DNA of 64,000 nt from Nitratireductor sp. XY-223. GTDB lineage: Bacteria > Pseudomonadota > Alphaproteobacteria > Rhizobiales > Rhizobiaceae. Below the pieces are notes generated by a model that had not been told where the DNA came from, made no database searches, and saw only the letters and a program-made list of their open reading frames with translations. Where the stretch lies: contig NZ_SPNT01000013.1 in assembly GCF_004959855.1 (NCBI RefSeq), positions 1 to 64,000 on the forward strand, read 5' to 3'. A program made the position numbers and the translations under genes. Below are positions 18,586 to 28,413 of the stretch, piece after piece (position 1 is the stretch's first letter; every line of letters begins with the position of its first letter).

Positions 18586-21561
18586 ATGCCCATCCCCCGC
18601 AAGAAGAAACTCATCGAAGTCGCCCTGCCGCTGGAGGCGATCAATGCTGCGTCGGCGCGGGAGAAGTCGATCCGGCACGGGCACCCGTCGACGCTGCACC
18701 TTTGGTGGGCGCGGCGGCCGCTGGCGGCGTGCCGGGCGGTGCTGTTCGCGCAACTGGTGGACGATCCGTCGGGTTATGTCGAAACGCTGCTGAAAAACCC
18801 CGAGTTCCGGAAACCGGCCGAGGAAGAGCTGGAAGGGAAGCTTGCATCTCATGAAGACCGGCTGGGCGAACGCGGGGCCGATTCCGGGACGGCGCCCATG
18901 CCGACCCTGGAGGGCTGCGCCGCCGATCTGGAGCGCAAACGCCTGTTCGCGATCATCGAGGACCTGGTAAGGTGGGAGAACTCGACCAATGAAGAGGTGC
19001 TGGAATGCGCGCGGGTCGAAATCCGCAAGAGCTGCGCCCGCCGGCCCGACGGCTCTCTGCCTCAGGGCGACCTGAAAGACGTCGAATTGCCGCCGGTCTA
19101 CGACCCGTTCTCGGGCGGCGGGTCGATCCCGCTGGAGGCGCAGCGCCTCGGCCTGCCGGCTCACGGCTCGGACCTCAATCCCGTGGCGGTGATGATCGGC
19201 AAGGCCATGATCGAGATACCGCCGAAGTTCAGGGACATGGAACCGATCCATCCCGAAGGAAAGCAACGCGCCTTTTACCGCAATGCGGAAGGCCTGGCCG
19301 AGGATGTGAAGCATTACGGTGAATGGATGCTCGACCGCGCCGCCGAACAGATCGGGCATCTCTATCCGAAGGTCGATCTTCCGAAAGAGTATGTAAGAAG
19401 CATGGATCAGAAACAGGCAACCGTGATTGCCTGGATCTGGGCGCGGACTGTCCCCAGCCCGGACCCGGCTTTTGCGGACGTGCAGGTGCCGATCGCGTCA
19501 AGCTTTCTGTTGAGTTCGAAGGCCGCGAGGACGGCGTGGGTTGAACCGCTTGTCGACCGACAAGCCAGAACGATCACCTATCGCATCAGGCATGGCGGGA
19601 CGACCGAGGAAATTGCAATGGCGCGACAGGGCACAAAGGCAGGGCGCGGCGCGAATTTCCGTTGTATTCTTTCCGATACTGCCATCACACCGGATTACGT
19701 AAAGCGGATGGGCCGCAATGGGGAGATGGGCCAGACTCTTATTGCAATCGTTGCCGAAGGTAAGCGCGGCAGAGTTTATTCTGCGCCATCGGAACACCAT
19801 GCTCAAGCCGCTATGACTGCTGTGCCAGAATGGAAACCGGAAACGGATTTACCAAATGATCCTCGGAATTTTTGGACAGTAGACTACGGCCTGACCACCT
19901 TCGGCGATTTGTTCACCGACCGCCAGCTTGTAGCGCTGAACACGTTTTCGGGTTTGGTTCACGAGGCGCGGGCGCAGATCGAGCAGAACGCTCTGGCGGC
20001 AGGTATGAGCGGCGATGAAACCCCGCTTCGCAAGGGCGGAATTGGCGCCAAAGCCTACGCCGAAGCCGTGAGCGTGTATCTGGCGTTTGCGATTAATAGA
20101 TCCGTTGATCGAGGATCGTCTATTTGCACTTGGGATTCTTCTCCCAAGATGCAGGCCCTCCGAAATACGTTTTCTCGTCAGGCCATCCCGATGACGTGGG
20201 ATTTTGCAGAAGGTAACCCATTTTCTTCAGCAAGTGGAAATATACTAAACAATGTAGATTGGGTAGCAAAAGCTGTTGGCCTTTTTGTACCCGTTGGCAA
20301 AGGCCAAGAAAAAAACCGCGACGCTCAAACGGTCGATTACCCGGATCGAACCGTCATTTCCACCGATCCGCCCTACTACGACAATATCGGCTATGCGGAC
20401 CTGTCAGACTTCTTCTTCACATGGATGAAACCTGCCATTCGACCGGTTTACCCGGAGCTTTTTGGCGTTCTGGCAACCCCGAAGGCCGAGGAACTGGTCG
20501 CCACACCCTATCGGCATGGAGGCCGTGAGGCGGCTGAAGAGTTCTTTATGACCGGAATGAGCCGCGCGGTTGCAAACATGGCGGATCAGTCGTCGCCGGA
20601 CTTTCCGGCCACGATCTACTATGCGTTCAAGCAGTCCGAGATCGATCAGGACGGGATCAGTTCGACCGGCTGGGCCACTTTCCTGCAAGCGGTCATCGAA
20701 GCCGGATACGCGGTGGTGGGCACCTGGCCGATGCGAACCGAGATGGCGAACCGCATGATTGCATCCGGCACCAACGCCCTCGCAAACTCGGTGGTTCTTG
20801 TCTGCCGCAAGAAGGAAACCGACGCCGACACCATCACCCGCGCCGAGTTCATCCGTGCCCTGAAACGCGAACTGCCCCCGGCCATCGCCGAACTCCAGGC
20901 CGCCAACGTCTCCCCCGCCGACATGCCGCAATCGGCCATCGGCCCCGGCATGGGCGTGTTCTCGCGCCATGCGGCGGTGCTCGAATCCGATGACAGCCCG
21001 ATGAGCGTGAAGACCGCCCTGCAACTCATCAACAAGGAGCTCGATGCATTCCTCAACGATGTGCAGGGCGAGTTCGACGCCGACACGCGTTTCGCCATCA
21101 CCTGGTACGAACAGAACGGCATGAAGCCCGGCGATTATGGCATCGCCGACAGCCTCGCCCGCGCCCGCGGCATCTCGGTCGAGAGCGTCAAGCATGCGGG
21201 CATCGTCGAGAGCGCGGCGGGCAAGGTGCGCATCCTCAGGCGCGACGAACTCGATGCCGGCTGGACGCCGGAAACCGACAGGCACCTCACCGTCTGGGAA
21301 ATGCTGCAATACCTCATCCGCCAGCATGAGGGAAGCGGCCTCGGCGAGGACGCCGCGGCGCTGCTCAAGCGCTATGGCGCGCAGGCCGGTGCGGTGAAGG
21401 ACCTTGCCTATTGCCTTTATGACATCGCCGCCAACAAGCGCCGCGAGGCGGGCGAAGCAACGCCTTACAATGCGCTGATCGCGGACTGGACCGAGCTCAG
21501 CCGCATGGCCGCCAGCGTCTCGACCGGCAATGCCGGCCGTCAACTCGGATTGGAACTCTAG
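18586..21561 (+). CDS. DUF1156 adenine-specific DNA methylase (COG1743, DrmMI-like)
   Basis: This 991-residue protein begins with the DUF1156 segment (KKKLIEVALPLEAINAASAREKS, then HPSTLHLWWARRPLAACRAVLFAQ, in parts). It has methyltransferase motif I YDPFSGGGSIPLEAQRLG near residue 173 and catalytic motif IV STDPPYYDNIGYADLSDFFF near 592, the DPPY of amino-group DNA methylases. The long spacing between them is typical of COG1743. It would methylate host DNA as the self mark; class 1 DISARM uses this family as DrmMI. ATG at 18586 is chosen because the earlier in-frame codon is a TTG overlapping the previous stop. The middle part (~19600-20350) is slightly less GC-rich. Confidence 0.9.
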   Translation: MPIPRKKKLIEVALPLEAINAASAREKSIRHGHPSTLHLWWARRPLAACRAVLFAQLVDDPSGYVETLLKNPEFRKPAEEELEGKLASHEDRLGERGADSGTAPMPTLEGCAADLERKRLFAIIEDLVRWENSTNEEVLECARVEIRKSCARRPDGSLPQGDLKDVELPPVYDPFSGGGSIPLEAQRLGLPAHGSDLNPVAVMIGKAMIEIPPKFRDMEPIHPEGKQRAFYRNAEGLAEDVKHYGEWMLDRAAEQIGHLYPKVDLPKEYVRSMDQKQATVIAWIWARTVPSPDPAFADVQVPIASSFLLSSKAARTAWVEPLVDRQARTITYRIRHGGTTEEIAMARQGTKAGRGANFRCILSDTAITPDYVKRMGRNGEMGQTLIAIVAEGKRGRVYSAPSEHHAQAAMTAVPEWKPETDLPNDPRNFWTVDYGLTTFGDLFTDRQLVALNTFSGLVHEARAQIEQNALAAGMSGDETPLRKGGIGAKAYAEAVSVYLAFAINRSVDRGSSICTWDSSPKMQALRNTFSRQAIPMTWDFAEGNPFSSASGNILNNVDWVAKAVGLFVPVGKGQEKNRDAQTVDYPDRTVISTDPPYYDNIGYADLSDFFFTWMKPAIRPVYPELFGVLATPKAEELVATPYRHGGREAAEEFFMTGMSRAVANMADQSSPDFPATIYYAFKQSEIDQDGISSTGWATFLQAVIEAGYAVVGTWPMRTEMANRMIASGTNALANSVVLVCRKKETDADTITRAEFIRALKRELPPAIAELQAANVSPADMPQSAIGPGMGVFSRHAAVLESDDSPMSVKTALQLINKELDAFLNDVQGEFDADTRFAITWYEQNGMKPGDYGIADSLARARGISVESVKHAGIVESAAGKVRILRRDELDAGWTPETDRHLTVWEMLQYLIRQHEGSGLGEDAAALLKRYGAQAGAVKDLAYCLYDIAANKRREAGEATPYNALIADWTELSRMAASVSTGNAGRQLGLEL

Positions 21562-21572
21562 GGGGAAAGATC

Positions 21573-24500
21573 ATGGCGAAAAGTACACGCCAGCACATCT
21601 TTGACGGCATGGAACTGCTCCCCGAGGGACTGACGCCGTTCGTGGAAAAGCGGCTTGAAAGCGCACTGAAAGGCCATTGGCAGGTTGAGTTGGCGGATCG
21701 GGTTCAGGGCCTGCGCGCCACGGCGGATGGCGGCATCAACTGGGATCAGCAGGGCTTGCTGAAGACCATGATGTTTCTGTGGAAGGAGGCTTTCGGCACT
21801 GCGCTCGGACATCAGGAACGCTCCTATGTGTCGGAACTGCTGGAGGTCCGTAACCGCCTTTCGCACAACGAGACATTCACCTATGACGATGCCGAGCGCG
21901 CGCTCGACACGATGCGTCGGCTCCTGGAGGCGGTCAGCGCAAGGGAGATTGCGGAAAGGATCGGCCATGCCCGCGATACGGTTCTGCGCGTCAAGTATGC
22001 GGAACTTGCCCGCAATGAGGAGCGTCGAAAGACGCAGCGCTCGGACATCAATGTCGAAACCGTGTCCGGCCTGCTGCCCTGGCGGGATGTCGTCGAGCCG
22101 CACCAGGATGTCGCCACCGGCGAGTTCCGGCAGGCCGAGTTCGCCGCCGACCTCGCCAAGGTGCACAACGGCAGCGCGCCGTCGGAGTACAGGAACCCGA
22201 CGGAGTTCTTCGCTCGCACCTATCTGACGGAGGGGCTGAGCAACCTTCTCGTCAGCGCGGCCAGGCGCCTGAATGACAGCGGCGGCGATCCCGTCGTCGA
22301 GTTGCAGACCAATTTCGGCGGCGGCAAGACCCACTCCATGCTGGCCCTCTATCACATGGCAAGCGACACGCCGGTGCAGGACTTGCCGGGTCTCGACCAG
22401 TTGCTCTCCCGGCACGAACTGAGCGTGCCTGAAAGGATCAACCGCGCCGTGCTGGTGGGCACCTCGCGCGGGCCGCTGGATGTCATCGAACTCGAAGGCG
22501 GGCGGAGCATCCGCACGACCTGGGGCGAGCTTGCCTGGCAACTGGGCGGCACGGCCGGTCTTGAGATGGTTGCCGAGAACGATGCGAACGGCATCGCGCC
22601 CGGTTCGAACCTCCTCGAAGCACTGTTCGGGAAATTCTCGCCAACGCTGATCCTGATCGATGAATGGGTCGCCTATCTGCGGCAAATCTACAAGGTGGAC
22701 GGCCTGCCGTCGGGATCGTTCGATGCGAACCTTTCCTTCGTGCAATCGCTGACCGAAGCGGTAAAGGCGAGCCCCGGCACGCTGCTTGTCGCATCTCTCC
22801 CCGCGTCGCAGATCGAAGTGGGCGGCGAAGGCGGCCAGGAGGCGCTCGCCAGGCTGAAACAGACCTTCAGCCGCGTGGAATCCTCGTGGCGGCCGGCGAG
22901 CCAGGAAGAGAGCTACGAGATCGTCCGGCGCCGCCTCTTCAAGGACATTCCGGGCGACAGGTTCCGTCACCGCGACAATACGCTGAAACAGTTCGTCAGG
23001 CTCTACCGGGAAAACGCCGATGATTTCCCGCGGGGCTGTTCGGACGAGGAATACCGCCGCAAGCTGGAAAGGGCGTATCCGGTGCATCCCGAACTGTTCG
23101 ATCAGCTCTATACAAGTTGGGGATCGCTCGAAAAATTCCAGCGCACGCGCGGCGTGCTGCGCCTGATGGCGCAGGTCATCCATGAACTGTGGATGGGCGG
23201 CGACCCGTCCGTGATGATCATGCCGGCAAGCGTGACGGTCGGTTCGGCGCGGGTCGAACCGGAACTCCTGCATTATCTCGACGCGAACTGGCAGTCGATC
23301 ATCGCCGGCGACGTGGATGGCGTCACCTCGACACCCTACAAGGTCGATCAGTCCGCCCCGAACCTGAACCGCTACTCCGCCGCGCGGCGTGTGGCGCGCG
23401 CCGTCTTCATGGGAACGGCGCCGACGCATGGCCAGGAGAACAGGGGCCTTGATGACAAGCAGATCAATCTCGGCGTCGTCCAGCCCGGTGAAAGGCCGGC
23501 TATCTTCGGAGATGCGCTGCGCAGGCTGACCAACCAGGCCAGGTTCATGCACAGCGATCTCGGCCGCTACTGGTATTCGACATCGGCCAGCCTCAACCGG
23601 ATCGCGGCGGATCGCGCCGGACAGTTCGAGGAAGCGCTTGTTCTGATGGAAATCGACAAGGCATTGTCGGCCTACATCAACGGGCTTGCCGACCGCGGGC
23701 ACTTTGACGCCGTGCAGGTTGCGCCGGGAAGTTCGTCCGATGTGCCGGACGAGCCCGGCGGCGTTCGCGCCGTGGTGCTGGGTGTCGCACACCCGCATAC
23801 CGGGCGGGACGGATCCGAAGCGCTGACCGAAGCCGCGGACATCCTGATGCGGCGCGGAACAACCCCCCGTGTCTACCGCAACATGATGGTCTTCCTCGCC
23901 GCCGAGCAAAGACAGCTTGACGATCTCAAGGCCGCGCAGCGCTCGGTGCTGGCCTGGACCGAGATTGTGGCGCACACGGACAGGCTCGATCTCAAGCAAA
24001 GCGACATCGCCCTTGCCGGAGCCAGGTCGAGAGAATCGATGGATACTCTGAACACCCGGCTCCGGGAAAGCTGGTGCCATCTGCTCTATCCTGTCCAGGA
24101 GACAGCGCAGTCGGACCTTGAATGGATGTGGTCCAGGGTGCCGGCCCAGAACGGGTTGCTGTCGCGAGCGAGCAAGGAGCTGGTGAGCGATGAGGAATTG
24201 TTGCCGGAACTCGGGCCATCGCGTCTGGACAGGGAACTGCAGAAATACATCTGGAACGGGAAACCGCATCTGAGCCTCAGGGACCTGTGGGAGTTCCTGA
24301 ACAGATTCACCTATCTGCCGCGCCTGAAGAACAGATCCGTACTGACCCGATCGGTGCATTCGGCCATAAGCGGCATGTTGCCGGGGCCGTTTGCCTATGC
24401 CGAAGGCTGGGATGAAGCCAAGGAGGCTTATCAGGGGCTGGTGGTTTCAGGGGGCATGAGCGCGAACGTCGTTATCGACGGCAATTCCCTGATCGTGAAG

Positions 24501-24866
24501 CCTGACATAGCTGCGGCGCATACGTCTGAAGCGGACGTTCCGGAGACGGAAAACCGGCTCACCGGAGAAACCGCCGGCGCGGAGAAGGCAACGCAGGCAA
24601 CCGGTACTGGCGATCCCGGAACCGGGGAAGGCAAGAATCCCACCAGGTTTCAAGGGGCCGTGATGATCTCGGCCGACCGTCCTGCGCGGGAAATCCATAA
24701 GGTTGTCGAAGCCGTCGTCGAACAGTTGACGACGCTTCCGGGCGCCGATGTATCCCTGAAACTCGAAATCGATGCGGAAGTCTCCGGCGGGCTGGACAGC
24801 GGCAAAGTGCGCACGCTGATGGAAAATGCGGCAACGCTCGGGTTCATAGACAAGAAGATCGAATAG
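21573..24866 (+). CDS. Swt1/HEPN domain fused to DUF499 AAA+ ATPase (COG1483)
   Basis: This is a 1097-residue protein. Residues ~1-125 match Swt1-family HEPN domains, with VRNRLSHN at 92-99 giving an R93-x4-H98 motif of the kind that forms HEPN ribonuclease active sites. The rest is DUF499: FARTYLTEGLSNLLVSAARRL, Walker A NFGGGKTHSMLALYH near 248-262, Walker B PTLILIDEWVAYLRQ near 355, and a C-terminal region ~890-1097 with a low-complexity acidic linker before a final small domain. DUF499 ATPases are known companions of DUF1156 methylases. The RBS AGGGGGAAAG precedes the ATG, 11 bases after the methylase stop. It may couple ATP-driven sensing to RNA cleavage. Confidence 0.88.
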   Translation: MAKSTRQHIFDGMELLPEGLTPFVEKRLESALKGHWQVELADRVQGLRATADGGINWDQQGLLKTMMFLWKEAFGTALGHQERSYVSELLEVRNRLSHNETFTYDDAERALDTMRRLLEAVSAREIAERIGHARDTVLRVKYAELARNEERRKTQRSDINVETVSGLLPWRDVVEPHQDVATGEFRQAEFAADLAKVHNGSAPSEYRNPTEFFARTYLTEGLSNLLVSAARRLNDSGGDPVVELQTNFGGGKTHSMLALYHMASDTPVQDLPGLDQLLSRHELSVPERINRAVLVGTSRGPLDVIELEGGRSIRTTWGELAWQLGGTAGLEMVAENDANGIAPGSNLLEALFGKFSPTLILIDEWVAYLRQIYKVDGLPSGSFDANLSFVQSLTEAVKASPGTLLVASLPASQIEVGGEGGQEALARLKQTFSRVESSWRPASQEESYEIVRRRLFKDIPGDRFRHRDNTLKQFVRLYRENADDFPRGCSDEEYRRKLERAYPVHPELFDQLYTSWGSLEKFQRTRGVLRLMAQVIHELWMGGDPSVMIMPASVTVGSARVEPELLHYLDANWQSIIAGDVDGVTSTPYKVDQSAPNLNRYSAARRVARAVFMGTAPTHGQENRGLDDKQINLGVVQPGERPAIFGDALRRLTNQARFMHSDLGRYWYSTSASLNRIAADRAGQFEEALVLMEIDKALSAYINGLADRGHFDAVQVAPGSSSDVPDEPGGVRAVVLGVAHPHTGRDGSEALTEAADILMRRGTTPRVYRNMMVFLAAEQRQLDDLKAAQRSVLAWTEIVAHTDRLDLKQSDIALAGARSRESMDTLNTRLRESWCHLLYPVQETAQSDLEWMWSRVPAQNGLLSRASKELVSDEELLPELGPSRLDRELQKYIWNGKPHLSLRDLWEFLNRFTYLPRLKNRSVLTRSVHSAISGMLPGPFAYAEGWDEAKEAYQGLVVSGGMSANVVIDGNSLIVKPDIAAAHTSEADVPETENRLTGETAGAEKATQATGTGDPGTGEGKNPTRFQGAVMISADRPAREIHKVVEAVVEQLTTLPGADVSLKLEIDAEVSGGLDSGKVRTLMENAATLGFIDKKIE

Positions 24867-25001
24867 TTCCGGAATCCGCACTGTCAGCCGGTATGGCGTT
24901 GCATGACCGCTTGCGCCGCCTTTGGGCGCTGCTGTCATGGTAACGTTATTCGCCGGACTGCTTCGTTTTGGAGGCATCCTTTGTGTGTTTGGTAACGCTC
25001 T

Positions 25002-25749
25002 TCATGAGACATCCACAGGCTGTTGCCGGACGGATTTCAGGATGGTTTCGGCGCATTGTAGCAGTTCACCGCGGTCCGCGGTTGCGCCAAGTTGATTGAT
25101 CGCTTTCCTTGCCGCCGCGAGATATTCGAGCTGAGGTGTAGTTATACTGGTTGTGCGCTGCCTCCGTGACCGATCCGTGCGCTTCCCTCCGTTCCCTTTT
25201 CCAAGGCATGGCAAATCGCCAGCAACGCTGGCCAGCCGATCCAGCAGTTTCCGTTTGTGTGGAAAGGCCAAACGAAGCCGTGTTTCGGCAGCAGGATATC
25301 CTCCCAAAGCCACTGCCAAGGCGAGTAAAGGTCGCGTCATCCCCGGCGGCAAGCATGAAATACCGGTCGTGGAGGTTCTGCGAGTAGAACGCCCCATGAC
25401 GGTGTTCTGGCTCGAGAACCCCAGCATGACAAAGTCCACGCGCCGACCGGCATGATGGTTCCCTACACGGTAGGCCTGCTTCAACTGCCCTGCCCCTGGG
25501 CAGCGCGGTTAAGAAGCCGAGAAGGAAGCTGACTACTTGCCTTTGGATCAGACCGCAAGGGCAACAGCAGATCTCACAGAGAATGGACCACGCGTATCGC
25601 CAATGGCGCAATGTGCCGGCCAAGGCCGCCGGGCGGAATCGTTGCGCGGACACGTACTGGAAAGGCCCGTTCATCGAGCTTCCTTTGTGGCGTTGATCGT
25701 CGAACCATCGTAAGCATTCGCGGAAGGCCGCCTTGTTGCACCGTTTTAT
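25002..25749 (-). mobile_element. TniQ-like remnant, right flank of the defence-type operon
   Basis: The minus strand carries decayed TniQ-like protein in two frames: a central part with RFRPAALAGTLRHWRYAWSI and LLGFLTALPRG, and a C-terminus LEYLAAARKAINQLGATADRGELL ending QQPVDVS at 25002. The C-terminus is clearly homologous to the fragment ending at 11724. The match to TniQ in the middle is weaker. The fragment is frameshifted and lacks the normal N-terminus. Confidence 0.55.
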
Positions 25750-25752
25750 TTG

Positions 25753-26149
25753 ATGTCTGACTGGCTCATGGAACTCGATGGCATCAATCAAGCGGAACCC
25801 TTCGGGGCGGCGCGCGTATCAGCGAAGCCGCGCAGGCGTTCCCGGCAGTGGACGGAAGCTGAGAAACTGGCAATCGTTGAAGAAAGTTATTCGTCTTCCG
25901 GCCCGGTTACGGCAACGGCGCGGCGTCACGGGGTTTCGACCTCGGCGCTTTCCAGATGGCGCCAGGCCTATCGTGAAAGCCAATTCGGCGGGGATCAGGC
26001 TTCAGCAGGTTTCGTGCCTGCGGAGGTCGTTGCTGATGTGTCCGAGACTTTCGGTCGCATGGAGATCGTGAGTGCGAACGGCCGTCGTGTTCTGGTTGGG
26101 AATGACTTTGACGCCGCGGCTTTGTCGCGCCTTCTGAACACCAAACCGT
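25753..26149 (+). CDS. IS66-family accessory protein TnpA (OrfA), C-terminally disrupted
   Basis: About 130 residues match the IS66 OrfA protein: a basic helix-turn-helix start (RRRSRQWTEAEKLAIVEESY), GPVTATARRHGVSTSALSRWRQAY, and the C-terminal block GRMEIVSANGRRVLVGNDFDAAALSRLL. OrfA is needed for IS66 transposition. The match ends at SRLLN, exactly where the intron-like domain V region begins, and the frame continues with unrelated residues to 26211. IS66 genes normally lie in one direction, but here OrfA is on the plus strand and OrfB on the minus strand. The element is therefore rearranged or two elements are involved. Confidence 0.75.
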
Positions 26150-26164
26150 GTCGCCGCGCCAGAT

Positions 26165-27965
26165 CCGTACGTGCCCGATTAAGGCATACGGCTCCTACCG
26201 CTGGTGTTTGACGAGAAAGCGTTGTTCCGGCCATGGGTGCATCACGCGCGGCATCGGCAACCACCTTTTGGCAATCACGTTCATGCGTCGCCATTTGAAC
26301 CGGCGGCCGCGTTGGCTGCGTCTGCATAGAGACAGATACCAACGCACCTTGATCGCATGGCGAACGTTACGAACTGCGCTGATGTTGGTCGGTACCGCAA
26401 AGTAGGCATAATGCCCCTGCAGTACCCTGGCCAACCATCGGCCCTGATCGTCAATCGGCTGGTGCCGCATGCTTTCAGTTCCCGCGTGACCTTGTTGATG
26501 AAGGTCTGCTTGGCGTGCCGCCGCGTCTTGCGATGAAGTTGGAAACCACGTCCGTTGCGCTTGACGCCACAAATGTGGGTGAAGCCAAGGAAGTCGAACG
26601 TCTGCGGCCTCTTCTCTCCCCGCCGCTTGCGCCCTTCGGCCACAAAACGGCCAAAGGCGATGAGACGGGTCTTCTCACCATTCAACGACAGCCCGAACCG
26701 GGCAAGACGCTCGTCAAGCGCGCGCCGGAACCGATCAGCCTCGTCCTTGTGCTGGAAACCGACTACCGTATCGTCGGCATAGCGCACGACAATCATGGCG
26801 CCGGTGGCGTGATGCTTGCGCCACGCCTCAACCCACAGATCATACACATAGTGAAGGGTAATGTTCGCAAGCAATGGCGAAATCACCGCGCCTTGCGGCG
26901 TGCCCTTCAGTGTCTCGACCCGTGTGCCGTTTCGAAACGGATCAGCCAGTCATGGCTGATTGTGTCGAAGAATGCACGGATATCGGCATCCAGGATCCAG
27001 GCGATACTGCGTGATTTGAGTCCGTACCCAAGGGCGTCCAGCGCATCGTGCTGACCGCGCCCCGGCCGGAACCCATAGCTGAAACCCAGGAACTGCGCCT
27101 CGTAGACAGGCGTCAGAACCATGACCACCGCCATCTGGACGATCTTGTCCTCAATGGCTGCAATGCCGAGCGGCCGTTGCCTGCCGTCCGGCTTCGGGAT
27201 CATCACCCGCCGTGATGGCAACGCCCGATACGCTCCCCGGTGCAGGCGGGCATGCAGGTCGTGAAGCCGGGGCTCCATGTCCCGTGCATAATCCGCCCAC
27301 ACCTCATCATCAATGCCCGCGGCGGCCCGCTTCTTCAGTGCGAAGAACGCACCGCGCAAAACATCGACGCCGGGATGATGGAAAAGCGCCGTCATTCGTT
27401 CCTGTTTGTTCCTGTTGACTGCTTCTCGTATGCGGTGCTGCGCCTGTGACACGGCTGCCCGGCTCTGCGTCCGGACCGTGCTTTGCATCACCGCATTCCC
27501 TTCGGTCCGGCCCCTTTCCTCCATCGGCTCCGCAGAAGAATAGTCCGCCTTGTTCGCCGGTTTCACGGGTAATATGGGCCGGTCTGACTTCTCTATCCCG
27601 TGCATCATGGTCGACGGCTCCCAGCCTTCACCATGCGGCCCGCATTACGGCGATTGCGGACAGGACAGAGATCTCTTGCTTCCCGAGGAGAGACGTACGC
27701 ACATGCCAGGGTCTAACGACGGCGCGGGGCCGGACCGGCACTTGCATAGCGCACCGCTCCGTATTGCCTTCTGCAGACTGGAAAGCATCGGCACCCCGAA
27801 TTTGAAGTCTTTCGCCACTCAATGGCTGGCCTATGCGCATCCCTGTCAACGCTTCACGAATGGCCTCGCGGCCAGCCGCGCATGACTCGGGGCCGGTGTG
27901 GTTTGCCAAACCTTCACCGTAAAGGACTTCCACCTTCTGTCTCCTCCTCAGTTAGAGCAACGCAC
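26165..27965 (-). mobile_element. Group II intron inserted in IS66 orfB (degenerate)
   Basis: On the minus strand the intron begins GTGCG at 27965, directly after the OrfB codons for FEGLDW. It has the domain I-like AGGTGGAAGTCC stretch near 27930 and a reverse-transcriptase/maturase frame in domain IV. It ends with a domain V-like hairpin, GAGCCGTATGCC...GGCACGTACGGATCTG, at about 26164-26200. The size (~1.8 kb) fits bacterial group II introns with a short ORF. The 3' exon expected to finish orfB is missing, and OrfA sequence in the opposite direction sits there instead. The intron end has therefore been rearranged and splicing is unlikely. Confidence 0.75.
26195..27524 (-). pseudogene. ltrA: Group II intron reverse transcriptase/maturase, broken
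   Basis: Reading right to left, the first frame covers RT domains 0-4: RMTALFHHPGVDVLRGAFFALKKR, GIDDEVWADYARD, RRVMIPKPDGRQRPLGIAAIEDK, FRPGRGQHDALDAL and DADIRAFFDTISHDWLIRF. There the frame jumps: about 26 residues are deleted and reading resumes as TLKGTPQGAVISPLLANI, VVRYADDTVVGF (catalytic YADD) and FDFLGFTH. A second shift near 26465 leads to the maturase-type C-terminus, YFAVPTNISAVRN to WPEQRFLVKHQR. Three frames and a deletion in the RT palm make it inactive, although YADD survives. Confidence 0.85.
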
Positions 27966-28289
27966 CCAGTCAAGACCCTCGAACAACGCCGAGAACTGCG
28001 CCGGCGACAGTCCGATCACCCCGTCCGAGGGGCGCGGCCACTGGAAGCCGCCGCCCTCCAGGCGCTTGTAGACCATCACCAGCCCGGTGCGGTCCCAGAC
28101 CAGGATCTTCATCCTGTCGCCTCGCCTGGAGCGGAAGGCGAAGACCGCGCCGCTATAGGGGTCGTGACCCAGCACCGTCTGCACCACCGCCGACAGCCCG
28201 TCATGTCCCTTGCGGAAGTCGACGGGGCGGGTCGCCAGCCAGACCCGGATCTTCTCCCCGGTCCGCCGATGATGACATCGACCCGTCAT
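27966..28289 (-). pseudogene. IS66-family TnpB (OrfB), split by the group II intron
   Basis: About 95 recognisable residues match IS66 OrfB: EKIRVWLATRPVDFRKGHDGLSA, FAFRSRRGDRMKILVWDRTG, and FQWPRPSDGVIGLSPAQFSALF with EGLDW at the break. The last few codons (VRCSN) come from the intron. The 3' part of orfB is absent. Upstream of 28289 the frame continues with residues of unclear origin. OrfB is an accessory protein of IS66 transposition. The DDE transposase gene (orfC) is not in the window. Confidence 0.8.
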
Positions 28290-28413
28290 TAACGAGTCGA
28301 CGCTTCCCGCCATTGGCTTTCTCGGCAGTCGTAAGCGGACGTGAAGTCGCGATGGTCTTGACGACCCTGTTGTTGCGGACAAGAACGGATGTCATTTACT
28401 CTCTTTCATCCCA

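Noticed and set aside
21558-24359. 933-codon minus-strand frame opposite the DUF499 gene
   Set aside because: No motifs; the plus strand carries Walker A, Walker B and HEPN signatures.
13443-24866. Complete class 1 DISARM system
   Set aside because: DrmA, DrmB (DUF1998) and DrmC (PLD) are not present anywhere in the window; only DrmD-like and DrmMI-like genes are.
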